NCBI RefSeq assembly: GCF_900089585.1
Contig: NZ_FLRH01000003.1
Span: forward strand, 2,680,501-2,744,500
Source of the DNA: Micromonospora sediminicola
GTDB taxonomy: Bacteria; Actinomycetota; Actinomycetes; Mycobacteriales; Micromonosporaceae
Direction: 5' to 3'
DNA: 64,000 nt
Shown here piece by piece: positions 8,513-16,638 of the stretch. The position numbers were made by a program, and so were the translations under genes. The notes beneath the pieces are model-generated. The model was not told the origin of the DNA. It was given only the letters and a program-made list of their open reading frames with translations, and made no database searches. Position 1 is the first letter of the stretch, and each line of letters starts with the position of its first letter.

Positions 8513-9617
8513 CAGCTGCTCCCTCCGCCGATGTTCCGGGAGTGCTGGCGGCGGTGGGCGGGTCGGGGATGTCGCCTGCGATGCGGTCGCAGTCGTACGG
8601 ATGCACCGGCAGCCACGTCCACGCGCGGCCCATCACCATGTACCGGCCGCCGGCGTCGGGGCTGATCCGTTCGACCGCGTCCGGGTCGTCGTGCACGCGG
8701 GTTTCGTCGGCGACGATGACATCGCCGTCGAACGACAGCCGCGCCATGGACTCGTCGACCATCCGCTCCTGCCGCTGCCCGCTGATGCCTTCGGCGGCGA
8801 GCTGGTGCCGGTAGCGGTCGCGGGCGGCCTGCTGGTCGGCGACGATCGCCTCGGCTACCTGCCGGGTGCAGGTGAACACCGCCCACCCGTTCCACGTGTC
8901 CACCAGGATGCCGACGAACCCGACCGGGATCCGCATCTGTCCGTCGCCGTTCGGCGTCCACGCCCAGTCCCCGGCGAAGACCCCCGGCCCGCCCAGGCGC
9001 ACCCGGTCGGGAGCCAGGTGGCTCATGTCCCGGTCGTCGCTGTGCGGGTGCAGCACGATCCGGCACTGCCGGGCCACCTCGGCTTCGGCGGCGTCGTCGA
9101 AACCGTCGCACCACGCCCACCGCGTCTGGTCGCGCCGGCGGGCGGTCAGGTCCTCCCACGCCGGAGCACCCTGCGGGGCGTGCTCGGCATACCGGTCGCG
9201 GTCCTCGGCCAGGACGTACCGGTCGACGGTGGGCAGCCCGTCCATGACGGGCGGGTCCACGTCATCGATGCCGGCCAGCACCTGCCGCGCGACGTCGCGG
9301 ACGTCGCCGGTGGCCCTCCCGCCGATGAGGTTCTGCGCCCACCACACGGCTGCGTCCCAGCCAGCCGCCGTGCCCGCGACCCGCATCGCGTCGAGCACCT
9401 GCTCCCAGCTGGCGACGCCAGTAGGGGCGGGGAGCCGGCGGACGCGGTCACCGGCGCCGAGAAGCATCGACAGGCAGGAGCCGCTGTCCCAGTTCACCTC
9501 GAGGACCCGCTGGTCCGGGTCGTAGTGGCGCACCGTGCCCTCGTCACCCGGACGCAGCAGCGTGTGCAGGTCGCCGGTGTGCTCCAGCGCCACCCGCTCG
9601 CCAGGCTGGTAGGTCAT
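8505..9617 (-). CDS. DUF4314-containing protein
   Basis: 370-aa protein. Residues 1 to about 60 match the DUF4314 pattern, a small beta-barrel fold (GERVALEHTGDLHTLLRPG, then GTVRHYDPDQRVLEVNWDSG and GDRVRRLP). The rest (about 60-370) is a long acidic, Trp-rich region with repeated short helices (WEQVLDAMRVAGTAAGWDAA) and no recognised domain. It overlaps the upstream gene by four bases (ATGA) and the downstream gene by eight, so the three form one translationally coupled unit. Its function is unknown; the gene type is typical of actinobacterial mobile elements. Confidence 0.75.
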   Translation of the reverse strand: MTYQPGERVALEHTGDLHTLLRPGDEGTVRHYDPDQRVLEVNWDSGSCLSMLLGAGDRVRRLPAPTGVASWEQVLDAMRVAGTAAGWDAAVWWAQNLIGGRATGDVRDVARQVLAGIDDVDPPVMDGLPTVDRYVLAEDRDRYAEHAPQGAPAWEDLTARRRDQTRWAWCDGFDDAAEAEVARQCRIVLHPHSDDRDMSHLAPDRVRLGGPGVFAGDWAWTPNGDGQMRIPVGFVGILVDTWNGWAVFTCTRQVAEAIVADQQAARDRYRHQLAAEGISGQRQERMVDESMARLSFDGDVIVADETRVHDDPDAVERISPDAGGRYMVMGRAWTWLPVHPYDCDRIAGDIPDPPTAASTPGTSAEGAADA

Positions 9618-10498
9618 CGGGCCCCCTCCCGCCCCGTCAGGACGGCGTGGCAGCGAGCGGCGACACCGTCGCGGACGGCGTCGGTGAACCCGTCCCGCAC
9701 CGCGTCAACCACCAGCGCCTGATCGTGGTCGGGCAGCTCCGACCAGCCAGGGGCGCCGGCCGGGACGTGGGCTTGGTAGCGGTCGGCGTCGTAGCCGGCG
9801 ACGTCGAAGCGTGGCAACGCCGCCAGGACCGCGTCGTCGCTGCTGTCGATGCCCTCGAGGACCGTCTGGGCGGTCTGCGCCTGCTCCGATGCGGTGCGTC
9901 CCTCGAGGGCGTGCTGCTGCCACCAGCCCACCGCGAGCTGTCCCTCACGCTCACCGGCGTTCCGCAACGCCAGCAGCACCTCCGAGTCGACCGGCGACAC
10001 GGCCGCCTGATGGGTGCTACTGGAGGCGGCGCTGGCCGGGGAACTGGCGTACGGGGCTGCGGAAGTGGCCGGGTCGAGCCAGTCGGCGGCGAGCAGCACC
10101 CCCTCACGGCGGTACCGGGCCGGCACGGTCTGCTCATTGGTGACCCGGCGCAGCCACCCGGCCAGCGCGGCACGGATCGTGCGGGAGGCGGTGGCGTAAC
10201 GGGCCCGTGCTTCCCGGGCACGCCGGTTCGCCTCCTGCGCGTTACGCCGGTCCACCTGGGTATGCAGGTCGAGCAGCCACTGGTGCTCCACGCTGCTGAT
10301 CCAGCCGCAGCCGGGCTCGGTCAGCAGCCGGCGCAGCGCCTCGGCGTAGTAGTCGTCGCCGTAGCGCGGGGTCTTCTCGTGGTGGACCAGGGTGTTCTGG
10401 ATGTTCTGCAGCCGGCGGCCCAGCGCGACCCAGTCCGTGTGATCCTCGGGCCGGGTCCCCGGCTGTTTCCTGCTGCTGGTGTGATCCGTGTCGGTCAC
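9614..10498 (-). CDS. Hypothetical protein, first gene of the accessory operon
   Basis: 294-aa protein with an Arg-rich helical N-terminal half (WVALGRRLQNIQNTLVHHE, then RRNAQEANRRAREARARYA) and a C-terminal half resembling the middle of its DUF4314 neighbour: both contain LAVGWWQQHALEG- or WDAAVWWAQNLIGG-like blocks followed by VLEGID or VLAGID, and later APGWSEL or APAWEDL. The two genes therefore probably share a duplicated domain of unknown function. It opens the leftward run 10498-3212 and couples to the next gene by an ATGA overlap. The 362-bp gap upstream should hold the operon promoter. Confidence 0.7.
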   Translation of the reverse strand: MTDTDHTSSRKQPGTRPEDHTDWVALGRRLQNIQNTLVHHEKTPRYGDDYYAEALRRLLTEPGCGWISSVEHQWLLDLHTQVDRRNAQEANRRAREARARYATASRTIRAALAGWLRRVTNEQTVPARYRREGVLLAADWLDPATSAAPYASSPASAASSSTHQAAVSPVDSEVLLALRNAGEREGQLAVGWWQQHALEGRTASEQAQTAQTVLEGIDSSDDAVLAALPRFDVAGYDADRYQAHVPAGAPGWSELPDHDQALVVDAVRDGFTDAVRDGVAARCHAVLTGREGAR

Positions 10499-10860
10499 GC
10501 TGATGTCCTCTCAAAGGGATGGGGGATCCGCAGCGGGCGGCGCCCGGGGGCCGCGGAGGCCGACGGGATCCGTGGACGGCTGTGATGTGGGGCGTAGATT
10601 TCTGTGAGAGTGCTGTTGCTCGATGGCTTGGCCTGCCCGTCGATCCGGTTTCTCGCGGACTTGGCGGTGCTTCCATAACGCCGATCTGACATTTCGCTCG
10701 GCAGCTAAGGGCCGCTTCAGGTGGCGGGGATGACCGAGCTTCTTGCTGCCATGGCGATAGTTCTGGGGCTCTTGATATTCCAAGGCGGTGGCATCGTGCA
10801 GGGCGGGGCGGCGCTGCCAAGGACGGTGCCAAGAGGCGGAGGTCTAGAGCTGGCAGCGGG
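10499..10860. promoter_or_regulatory. Divergent intergenic region with a CTGTGAG site
   Basis: This gap separates the leftward accessory operon from the rightward gene at 10861. I see no gene in it. A TCTGTGAGAG sequence lies at 10601-10610, matching the TGTGAG motif that clusters in other control regions of this element. No promoter boxes could be assigned with confidence. Confidence 0.35.
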
Positions 10861-11802
10861 TTGGTCCCGTCCAGGGATAGGGTGCGCCCTGTGAATGCCA
10901 CCTCGCCCGATCCCCGTGTGCCGCCGGCTCCTTCGCTGGCTGAGGGCTTCCGGGAGGTGCTCGACGCCTTCGAGGAAGATGCGGGCCGCGCGCCCCATCT
11001 GGTGGAACTGCTGGAGATCCTGCGCGAGGGCGCCCGAACGCTGCCTAATAATGCGTTGGCCGACGGCCACCCGGACGAGATTGTGGGTTTCGTCGTGCGG
11101 CCACGCACACGCGCCCGTAATACCGACGTCCTTGGCGGCCTCAACGACGGCCCGTACGTCGCCGCCTCAGATGCCTTCAACCATTGGTGGCAGACCGGCG
11201 CGGGTGCGCCTATCACCCTCGTCGACCTTGCCGCCGTAGTGCTTGAGGCGCTTCGCTATGTCGGCCCAGCCCTGCTCGACTCCTCGGAGGTCGCCCGGCT
11301 CACCGCGATTACCCCGAAGCGAAGGCGGGCGAAGGCCCGCGCCCGCATCGGTGACATCATCGCCGTGCCCACCGATAACCACCACTACCACCTGGTCGTG
11401 CTCGTCTGCCGGAACAGGTTCGGCGCGGCCTTCGGATTGATCCGCGGTCGGTATCCGCTGCGGAATCCGCCAGCTGGCCTCACTGCGGCAGCCACCGGCA
11501 TCGTCAGATACTGCGACGAGGAAGCGATCTCGACCAGGCGGTGGCGCATAGTCGGGCACGACAGTCAGCAGCTCGGCTGGTTTCCCGCCGATCCGGAGAT
11601 CTACCACCGGCCCGGACCGCTGCTTGAAGGCTTGCCCACCGTCGGCGAGTTCGGATCAGGAGAGACAGCGACCGGTCACCTGCGTGACCTGACCGCCGCC
11701 GAGGCGCTCGCCATCGACCTGGCCGGCAGCTATGAGCAGGTGTACCTGCACGAGCATTTTGAGCCGGCGCTCGCCGAATTCATCGCCCCGCACAACGGTT
11801 AG
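10861..11802 (+). CDS. Hypothetical protein with possible Imm26-like domain
   Basis: Up to 313 aa; TTG 10861, GTG 10882 and GTG 10891 are all possible starts and none has a clear ribosome site. The N-terminal 110 residues are helical. Residues about 150-200 contain RIGDIIAVPTDNHHYHLVVL followed by FGAAFGLIRGRY, a beta-rich pattern like immunity-26-type domains, which protect against contact-dependent or polymorphic toxins. That match is by pattern only. It is the only rightward gene among leftward operons, which suggests an independently acquired cargo gene. No toxin gene is visible beside it. Confidence 0.65.
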   Translation: MVPSRDRVRPVNATSPDPRVPPAPSLAEGFREVLDAFEEDAGRAPHLVELLEILREGARTLPNNALADGHPDEIVGFVVRPRTRARNTDVLGGLNDGPYVAASDAFNHWWQTGAGAPITLVDLAAVVLEALRYVGPALLDSSEVARLTAITPKRRRAKARARIGDIIAVPTDNHHYHLVVLVCRNRFGAAFGLIRGRYPLRNPPAGLTAAATGIVRYCDEEAISTRRWRIVGHDSQQLGWFPADPEIYHRPGPLLEGLPTVGEFGSGETATGHLRDLTAAEALAIDLAGSYEQVYLHEHFEPALAEFIAPHNG

Positions 11803-11871
11803 CCCAAGGAACCTCGAACGCTCGGCGCATCCCAGATGATCATTTCCACCATGAACCGACGCCGCGGTGGT

Positions 11872-12978
11872 TCAGCTGATGACGCGGCGCACGGCGGCGA
11901 GGTGCGCGGCCCACACGGACAGGCGACTGATCTTGACGACGTCGCCGCTGTGCGGGGCCTGCACGATCAGCCCCTGGCCGAGGTAGAGGCCCACGTGCCC
12001 GGGCTTGGTCGTGGTGCCGCGGCTGCCGGGAATGAACAGCAGGTCCCCCGGCCGCAGGTCCCGGTAGTCGGTGACCGGCCGGCCCGCGTGGATCTGGTCG
12101 CTGGTGGTGCGGGGCAGGATGATGCCGGCGGCCCGGTACGCCTGCTGGATGAGGGAGGAGCAGTCGCATTGGCGGGCGGGGATACCGGAGTGGGGTGCGG
12201 TGCAGTCCCCGCCGAAGGTGTACGGGCTGCCGAGCTGCGCCAGCGCCCAGCCGACCGCCGTCACGACCGGCCCCGGCGTGCCCGCCGGCAGGGTGAACCC
12301 GGCGGGCAGCGGCACCTGCTCGCCGCCGGGCTGGCCGTCACCTGCGTCGAACAGGCACAGCGGGTTGCTCATCGCCTGCTCCAGATCCCCTCCGACGGGC
12401 CCGGCGGGGGTGCCGCCGGCCAGGACGCGGACCAGGGCGATCGCGTCGTCCTCCCACTTCGCGTAGGCGCCGGGGTAGGCGGAGCGCTGCACCGCTTGGG
12501 CGGCGTCGGTCAACGCCATGGCCTGCCAGCCGTCGACGGCCAGCAACGCCCGGTAGAACCGGCCGGCCGCGTAGCGCGGGTCCTGGAGTTGAGCGGGTGT
12601 GCCCCAGCCCTGGGACGTGCGCTGCTGGAACAACCCCACCGAGTCGCGGTCCCCGCGGGACAGGTTGCGCAGGGTGGACTCCTGCATGGCGGTGGCCAGG
12701 GCGATGACCCAGCCTCGGGGCGGGACCGTGAGCTCGACGCCGACGGACACGATCACCGCCGCGTTGGTGACCTGCTCGCCCGTCGAGCCGCCAACGCCGG
12801 TGGCAGGCGGGGACACGGTGACGGTGGGCAGCAACGGCTGCCGGCCCGGGCCGACAGTGCCGTTGCACGCGGCCGAGGCGGTACCACCGCCGGTGAACAG
12901 CATCCCCACTGCGCCCGCGCACAGCATCAGCACGGCGAGCACCCCGGCGGCGATGGCGGCGAGACCGCGCCCGCTCAC
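11872..12978 (-). CDS. NlpC/P60 cell-wall hydrolase of the conjugation system
   Basis: 368-aa protein starting at the GTG at 12978, whose GTGA overlaps the stop of the upstream gene. Residues about 4-30 form a membrane anchor (LAAIAAGVLAVLMLCAGAVG). A lysozyme-like segment follows (LATAMQESTLRNLSRGD, then SVGLFQQRTSQGWG). The C-terminal 130 residues are an NlpC/P60 domain with the catalytic Cys in QCDCSSLIQQAY, a GDLLFIPG strand and the catalytic His in PGHVGLYLG. Two-domain enzymes of this kind act as VirB1-like hydrolases that open peptidoglycan for type IV secretion machines. The transfer genes at 19-26 kb make that role likely here. Confidence 0.87.
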   Translation of the reverse strand: MSGRGLAAIAAGVLAVLMLCAGAVGMLFTGGGTASAACNGTVGPGRQPLLPTVTVSPPATGVGGSTGEQVTNAAVIVSVGVELTVPPRGWVIALATAMQESTLRNLSRGDRDSVGLFQQRTSQGWGTPAQLQDPRYAAGRFYRALLAVDGWQAMALTDAAQAVQRSAYPGAYAKWEDDAIALVRVLAGGTPAGPVGGDLEQAMSNPLCLFDAGDGQPGGEQVPLPAGFTLPAGTPGPVVTAVGWALAQLGSPYTFGGDCTAPHSGIPARQCDCSSLIQQAYRAAGIILPRTTSDQIHAGRPVTDYRDLRPGDLLFIPGSRGTTTKPGHVGLYLGQGLIVQAPHSGDVVKISRLSVWAAHLAAVRRVIS

Positions 12979-13496
12979 CGCAGGGCTCCCGCAGGCTGAT
13001 GTGGGGCGTGGCCCGCTGCCGGGGAGCGGCTCGCCGGGGTGCAGGTGGCATCCAGTGACGGGGGCAGGCAGCCGGCGAGCCGGTAGCGGGCCAGGTGCTG
13101 CCCGTCGTCGGTGTGCACGGCGACCTCGGCGGTGAGCGGGTCGATCAGGTAGATCCATTCCACGTCGAGGTGCCGGGCGTGCGACAGCGGGAACACAGTC
13201 ACCGGTTCCGGCGCACCGTCGGTGGTGCTGGCGAGGGTCATGCCGACGCCGGGCACCGGGCGCTGCCCGGCGAACCCGGATTCGGTGGCGGCGGTGATAG
13301 CCGGGTCGAGGTACTCCCAGTCGGCGGCGAGGATCGCGGTGCTCAGTGCGTGGGTGTCGCGGCGGGCGTGGCCGACCCAGATTGCGGCGATGGCGGGCAC
13401 GACAACGCTCGGGTAGCCGTCGAGGAGCACGAACCGGGCGTACACGAGGCGCGGGTTCGCGACATCGGTGGTGCCGACGAAGCAGTGGGTGCTCAC
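12975..13496 (-). CDS. Hypothetical protein coupled to the NlpC/P60 gene
   Basis: 173-aa protein. The frame is open to 13790, but a GTG at 13496 with GGAG upstream fits best; the extra codons are Arg-rich and non-protein-like. It begins TTDVANPRLVYARFVLLDG and has a beta-rich layout ending in a Pro/Ala-rich tail. Conserved-looking segments are YPSVVVPAIAAIWVGHARRD and DVEWIYLIDPLTAEVAVHTD. It has no signal peptide. It overlaps the NlpC/P60 gene by four bases, so the two products are probably made in fixed ratio. Its function is unknown. Confidence 0.65.
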   Translation of the reverse strand: MSTHCFVGTTDVANPRLVYARFVLLDGYPSVVVPAIAAIWVGHARRDTHALSTAILAADWEYLDPAITAATESGFAGQRPVPGVGMTLASTTDGAPEPVTVFPLSHARHLDVEWIYLIDPLTAEVAVHTDDGQHLARYRLAGCLPPSLDATCTPASRSPAAGHAPHQPAGALR

Positions 13497-13579
13497 GGGG
13501 CAGGTCTCCTTCGCAGCAGATGCGGGAACGGGAGGCAATGAGGTGCGCGGACCGGTGGCCCCGACGCGGGACCGGCCGG

Positions 13580-14416
13580 TCACGGCTCGTCCGGTTGCTG
13601 AGGTGCCGGCCACGGGGCGGGCTTGGCGCGCCAGCCGAAGATCGGGTCGCTGGTCTCGACGGATCCGCAGCGGCTGCAGCGGATGTAGGTGTCGTCGCCG
13701 TAGCCGGCCATGGACGGCATCTCGTCCTGGACGACCTCGTCGACGGCCCCGCACACCTGGCAGCGCAGTGACGTCCCGTCGGGCCCCCACGTGATGAAGA
13801 TCGGCTCCTCGTCGGTGCCGCCCGGTCGCCCTCGCGGGCCGGTCATGCCATGCCCCCGTCTGCTGCTGGCCTTCTGGGTGGTGGCGGTGAGGAGGGCGGT
13901 CAGTCCCGGGTAGGTGGCGGGGACGTTGCCCGGGTCGGGGCTGTCGTCGATGAGCAGCAGCGGTTGGTCATCGCCGCGCGGGTGGGTGAGTTGGTAGAGG
14001 CGGCCGTCGGTGTCGACGGCGTTGATGCGGCGGGCCTGCCCCGGCGCGTCGCCGTTGGTGAGGATGTCGTCGTAGCAGGTGGCCCAGGCCAGTAGCCGCG
14101 CGTCGGGTTCGGTTGCCCTGATCAGGCGGACGATCGTGTCGAGGGTGGCCTGGTAGGGCGTTGCCGCGTGGGGCTGGCGCAAGCCTGCGGCGAGGCGGTG
14201 CAGCAGGGCGGGCAGGCCAGCGGGGTCGGTGAGCAGGTCGTCGCGGCGCAGCGGGAATTCCACGCTGCGCAGAGCGCGTGCGGGCGAGGCCGTGTGGAGG
14301 GGGCGGGTGTGGATGAGCAGCAGCGTCGGGGGCTGGCCCCAGCCCAGATGCTCGGCGTCGACGTCGGTGGCCAGGAGGCAACCGGCCAGGGCGTGGACAG
14401 CGGTGAGGGACAGCAC
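13580..14416 (-). CDS. Hypothetical protein with C-terminal zinc ribbon
   Basis: 278-aa protein, starting at the GTG at 14416 with GGGAGA upstream. Residues 1 to about 190 are an unrecognised alpha/beta domain (GLRQPHAATPYQATLDTIVR, ATEPDARLLAWATCYDDILT). After a basic linker the last 80 residues carry two CxxC pairs, CQVCG and CSRCG, about 30 residues apart, a zinc-ribbon arrangement often used for nucleic-acid or protein binding. The join at RRGHGMTGPRGRPGG could mark a fusion of two ancestral genes, since the second part would make a plausible small protein by itself. A strong hairpin lies upstream. Confidence 0.65.
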   Translation of the reverse strand: MLSLTAVHALAGCLLATDVDAEHLGWGQPPTLLLIHTRPLHTASPARALRSVEFPLRRDDLLTDPAGLPALLHRLAAGLRQPHAATPYQATLDTIVRLIRATEPDARLLAWATCYDDILTNGDAPGQARRINAVDTDGRLYQLTHPRGDDQPLLLIDDSPDPGNVPATYPGLTALLTATTQKASSRRGHGMTGPRGRPGGTDEEPIFITWGPDGTSLRCQVCGAVDEVVQDEMPSMAGYGDDTYIRCSRCGSVETSDPIFGWRAKPAPWPAPQQPDEP

Positions 14417-14450
14417 AGGGGTCTCCCTTGTCAGGGGCGGAAATGGGGGA

Positions 14451-14480
14451 GGGCCCCGCAACCGGGTGGTTGCGGGGCCC
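14451..14480 (-). terminator. Strong hairpin terminator after the GGDEF gene
   Basis: Perfect 13-bp stem, GGGCCCCGCAACC at 14451-14463 with GGTTGCGGGGCCC at 14468-14480 and a four-base loop. It begins 18 bp past the stop of the GGDEF gene, in the gap before the start at 14416. Confidence 0.7.
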
Positions 14481-14497
14481 TCAAGGCGTCAGACCTG

Positions 14498-15136
14498 TCA
14501 GTGGTGGTGGCGGTCGCGGCTGCGTCCCACCGGGGTGGCCAAGGGATGGTGGCCGTACACGCCGGTACCGGAACGCTTCGCGTGGTACATCGCCGTGTCC
14601 GCCTCGGCCAGCAGCTGGCGGGGGTTGGCGGACAGGTAGGCGGGGTTGTGGGTGTAGCCGACGGAGCCGCTGACACGGACCTCGCCGCTGTTCAGGCGGA
14701 AGGGGGCGGCGCCGATGGCGTGCCATGCGGTGCGGGCGGCACCGGCCACGTCCTCCTGGTCGCCCCGTACGAGGAGGGCGAACTCGTCGCCGGACAACCT
14801 TGCGGCGATCTCCACCGGCGCGTCGAGGGCGGCGAGGAGCCGGCCGACGTGGGCGAGGAGCAGGTTGCCGGCGTCGTGGCCGAGGGTGTCGTTGACCGTC
14901 TTGAACCCGTCGAGGTCGAGCAGCACCACCCCGACCGCCGCCCGGTCGGCGAGGGCGGCGCGTAGTCGGGTGAGGAACAGCCGCCGGTTGGGCAGCCCGG
15001 TGATCTCGTCGTGGCTGGCCTGGTAGCGGGCCGCGTCGAGGGCTTGCTGTTGACGCCACAGGAGGGCGCCGGCGAGGGCGAGGCCGGCGAGGATCCCGCC
15101 GACGGTGGTGACGATTCCTTGCAGGATGGGAGACAC
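14498..15136 (-). CDS. Membrane-anchored GGDEF (diguanylate cyclase) protein
   Basis: 212-aa protein starting at the GTG at 15136 (AAGGAG upstream). Residues about 5-25 form one transmembrane helix (GIVTTVGGILAGLALAGALL), followed directly by a GGDEF domain: HDEITGLPNRRLF, then VVLLDLDGFKTVNDTLGH (metal and substrate Asp) and the active loop RLSGDEFALLV. The loop is SGDEF instead of GGDEF, a variant that is often still active. No sensory, PAS or EAL domain is present. It probably makes cyclic di-GMP at the membrane. A signalling enzyme inside the conjugative region could couple host cyclic di-GMP to transfer or envelope state, which is inference. Confidence 0.85.
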   Translation of the reverse strand: MSPILQGIVTTVGGILAGLALAGALLWRQQQALDAARYQASHDEITGLPNRRLFLTRLRAALADRAAVGVVLLDLDGFKTVNDTLGHDAGNLLLAHVGRLLAALDAPVEIAARLSGDEFALLVRGDQEDVAGAARTAWHAIGAAPFRLNSGEVRVSGSVGYTHNPAYLSANPRQLLAEADTAMYHAKRSGTGVYGHHPLATPVGRSRDRHHH

Positions 15137-15169
15137 TCGGATCGCTCCTTGGTCAAGAAGGAGCACCGG

Positions 15170-15205
15170 GGGCGGGCGTGAGGCCGCAAACTTCGACGCC
15201 CGCCC
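15170..15205 (-). terminator. Hairpin after the two-headed winged-helix gene
   Basis: Arms GGGCGGGCGT (15170-15179) and ACGCCCGCCC (15196-15205) pair perfectly around a 16-base loop, between the stop at 15227 and the GGDEF start at 15136. Confidence 0.5.
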
Positions 15206-15226
15206 TCGGGCTGCCTGACGAATGGG

Positions 15227-16060
15227 CTACAGACCGCCGGTGGCGGGGGCGAGTTGAAAGGTGGCCGGCCGTTCGACGGTCTGTACGAGCGCGCCGGCGG
15301 CGACCAGCTTGATCGCCGCGTTGAACACCGCGCCCTGGCTGGCTTTCCTCGCGCCGCTACCGGCGTTCGCGGCGTCGATGAGCTTGCACAACTCACTGGT
15401 CTTGTACTGCCGGTCGGGGTGGGCCTCGAGGATGTCCAGTACGGCACCGCGCAGGGAGCCCTTCACCCGGCGGCCATTCCCCGTTGCGGTTGCCTGCCCC
15501 TGCGGGTCGGCGTTCAACCCACCCTCGCCCTTGGCCTCGGCGTCGTCGGGCGCGGCGTCGGACTGCTGGCGGTCGTGGCCTGCTTCCTCCGAGGGCGGCC
15601 GCTGCTCGTCGCCGCCCCTGGAAGACGTGACGGTGTCCGGCGGAGCAGGTGCGCCGCCGGTGGAAGCCAGGGCCGGGGACGCCTCGTCTGCCGGTGCAGG
15701 GGGCTCGCTGTCCCGTTCGGGCGCGTCAGGGGTGTCGAGGGGATCGGTTGGGGTGGCGGTGTCCGAGGTGGCGGCCGCGGTCCCGCCGGGTGGTGTGTCA
15801 GCCGCATCCTGGGTGGACGGTGGCGTGGCGGTGGTGGTGCGGCCGGTGTCGGTCAACCGCCACATGGCGCGGTTGTCGTCGCTGCGGAACCGCTCGGCGT
15901 GCCCGGTCTTCTCCCAGGCGCGTAGCTTCGCCGTCGCCGTGGAATAGCCGAGCCCGGCGTGCTCGGCCACGGCCGTGGCAGTGGCCTCGCCGAGCTCGCG
16001 GAGCGCGGCGAGGACCGTGAACATCGTGTGCGCTGGCACGGGCTGCGGTGCATCCGTCAT
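15227..16060 (-). CDS. Two-headed winged-helix DNA-binding protein
   Basis: 277-aa protein starting at the ATG at 16060 with GGAAGGA upstream. Residues about 10-65 are a winged helix (VLAALRELGEATATAVAEHA, then YSTATAKLRAWEKTGHAERF). Residues 70-195 are a low-complexity Pro/Thr/Asp/Glu linker. Residues about 200-270 form a second winged helix (DILEAHPDRQYKTSELCKLI, then QGAVFNAAIKLVAAGALVQ) closely resembling the N-terminal domain of the MoxR-like ATPase at 6797-7936 (AAHPDRVFKVGEL, GAVFEACKKMAAAG). It may be a regulator of the element or a partner that brings the ATPase to DNA. A 14-bp palindrome 70 bp upstream is a candidate operator. Confidence 0.75.
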   Translation of the reverse strand: MTDAPQPVPAHTMFTVLAALRELGEATATAVAEHAGLGYSTATAKLRAWEKTGHAERFRSDDNRAMWRLTDTGRTTTATPPSTQDAADTPPGGTAAATSDTATPTDPLDTPDAPERDSEPPAPADEASPALASTGGAPAPPDTVTSSRGGDEQRPPSEEAGHDRQQSDAAPDDAEAKGEGGLNADPQGQATATGNGRRVKGSLRGAVLDILEAHPDRQYKTSELCKLIDAANAGSGARKASQGAVFNAAIKLVAAGALVQTVERPATFQLAPATGGL

Positions 16061-16130
16061 GGGCACGTCCTTCCTGGTGTGGAGGTCAGCAGTGATCCAC
16101 GCTTCAACCGCACCGCTGATCAAGTGCGAC

Positions 16131-16162
16131 GACCGGATCTCGGGACATCCCGAGATCCGGTC
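16131..16162. promoter_or_regulatory. Perfect 14-bp inverted repeat, candidate operator
   Basis: GACCGGATCTCGGG at 16131-16144 and its exact complement at 16149-16162 are separated by ACAT. The repeat sits 70 bp upstream of the two-headed winged-helix gene. With no T-run and no gene ending nearby, an operator for self-regulation is more likely than a terminator. Confidence 0.5.
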
Positions 16163-16638
16163 TGCGGTCGGTTGCCAGCCAGGGGCGTGGCGGGCGCGCG
16201 TGGGAAGGAATGACTGATCGGCCGGGGGGCGCCGGCTGGGGTGCGGTCAGAACGAGGGGCCTGATGCCGTGTGCCCCGGTGAGGCGGTGGGCCGGGCAGG
16301 CCATGGCGTGCTGCGCGACGGGCAACCCGCCGTCGATGTGGACGCTGTGGGAGGAACTTCCTGCCGATGGCGCTGGAAGAGGAATACGGCGGCCTGTTTC
16401 AGGCCGGGCGGGAGCGGGTGCCCCCTGGCCGGGGCGCCCGGCCTGTGGAGCACTGACCGCCGCTGCGTGCGGCGGTACGGCAGCTGGCCGTTGAGGCATC
16501 TGCGTTGCGCCGACGGCAGCAGCGGAGAGTAGGCCCCGCAGGGTGACACAGCCTGTACCGGACCGCTGGGGCATCCCAGCTGGGCTGGGCCCTGCAGCGG
16601 GTTGCCGGTGCCCTGGACCCCGGGCGTTGAGGTGGGGT
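16163..16638. other. 476 bp without a recognisable gene
   Basis: No frame here has convincing protein-like composition; open frames on both strands are Pro/Arg/Gly-rich shadows. No repeat or RNA gene was seen. Confidence 0.4.
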
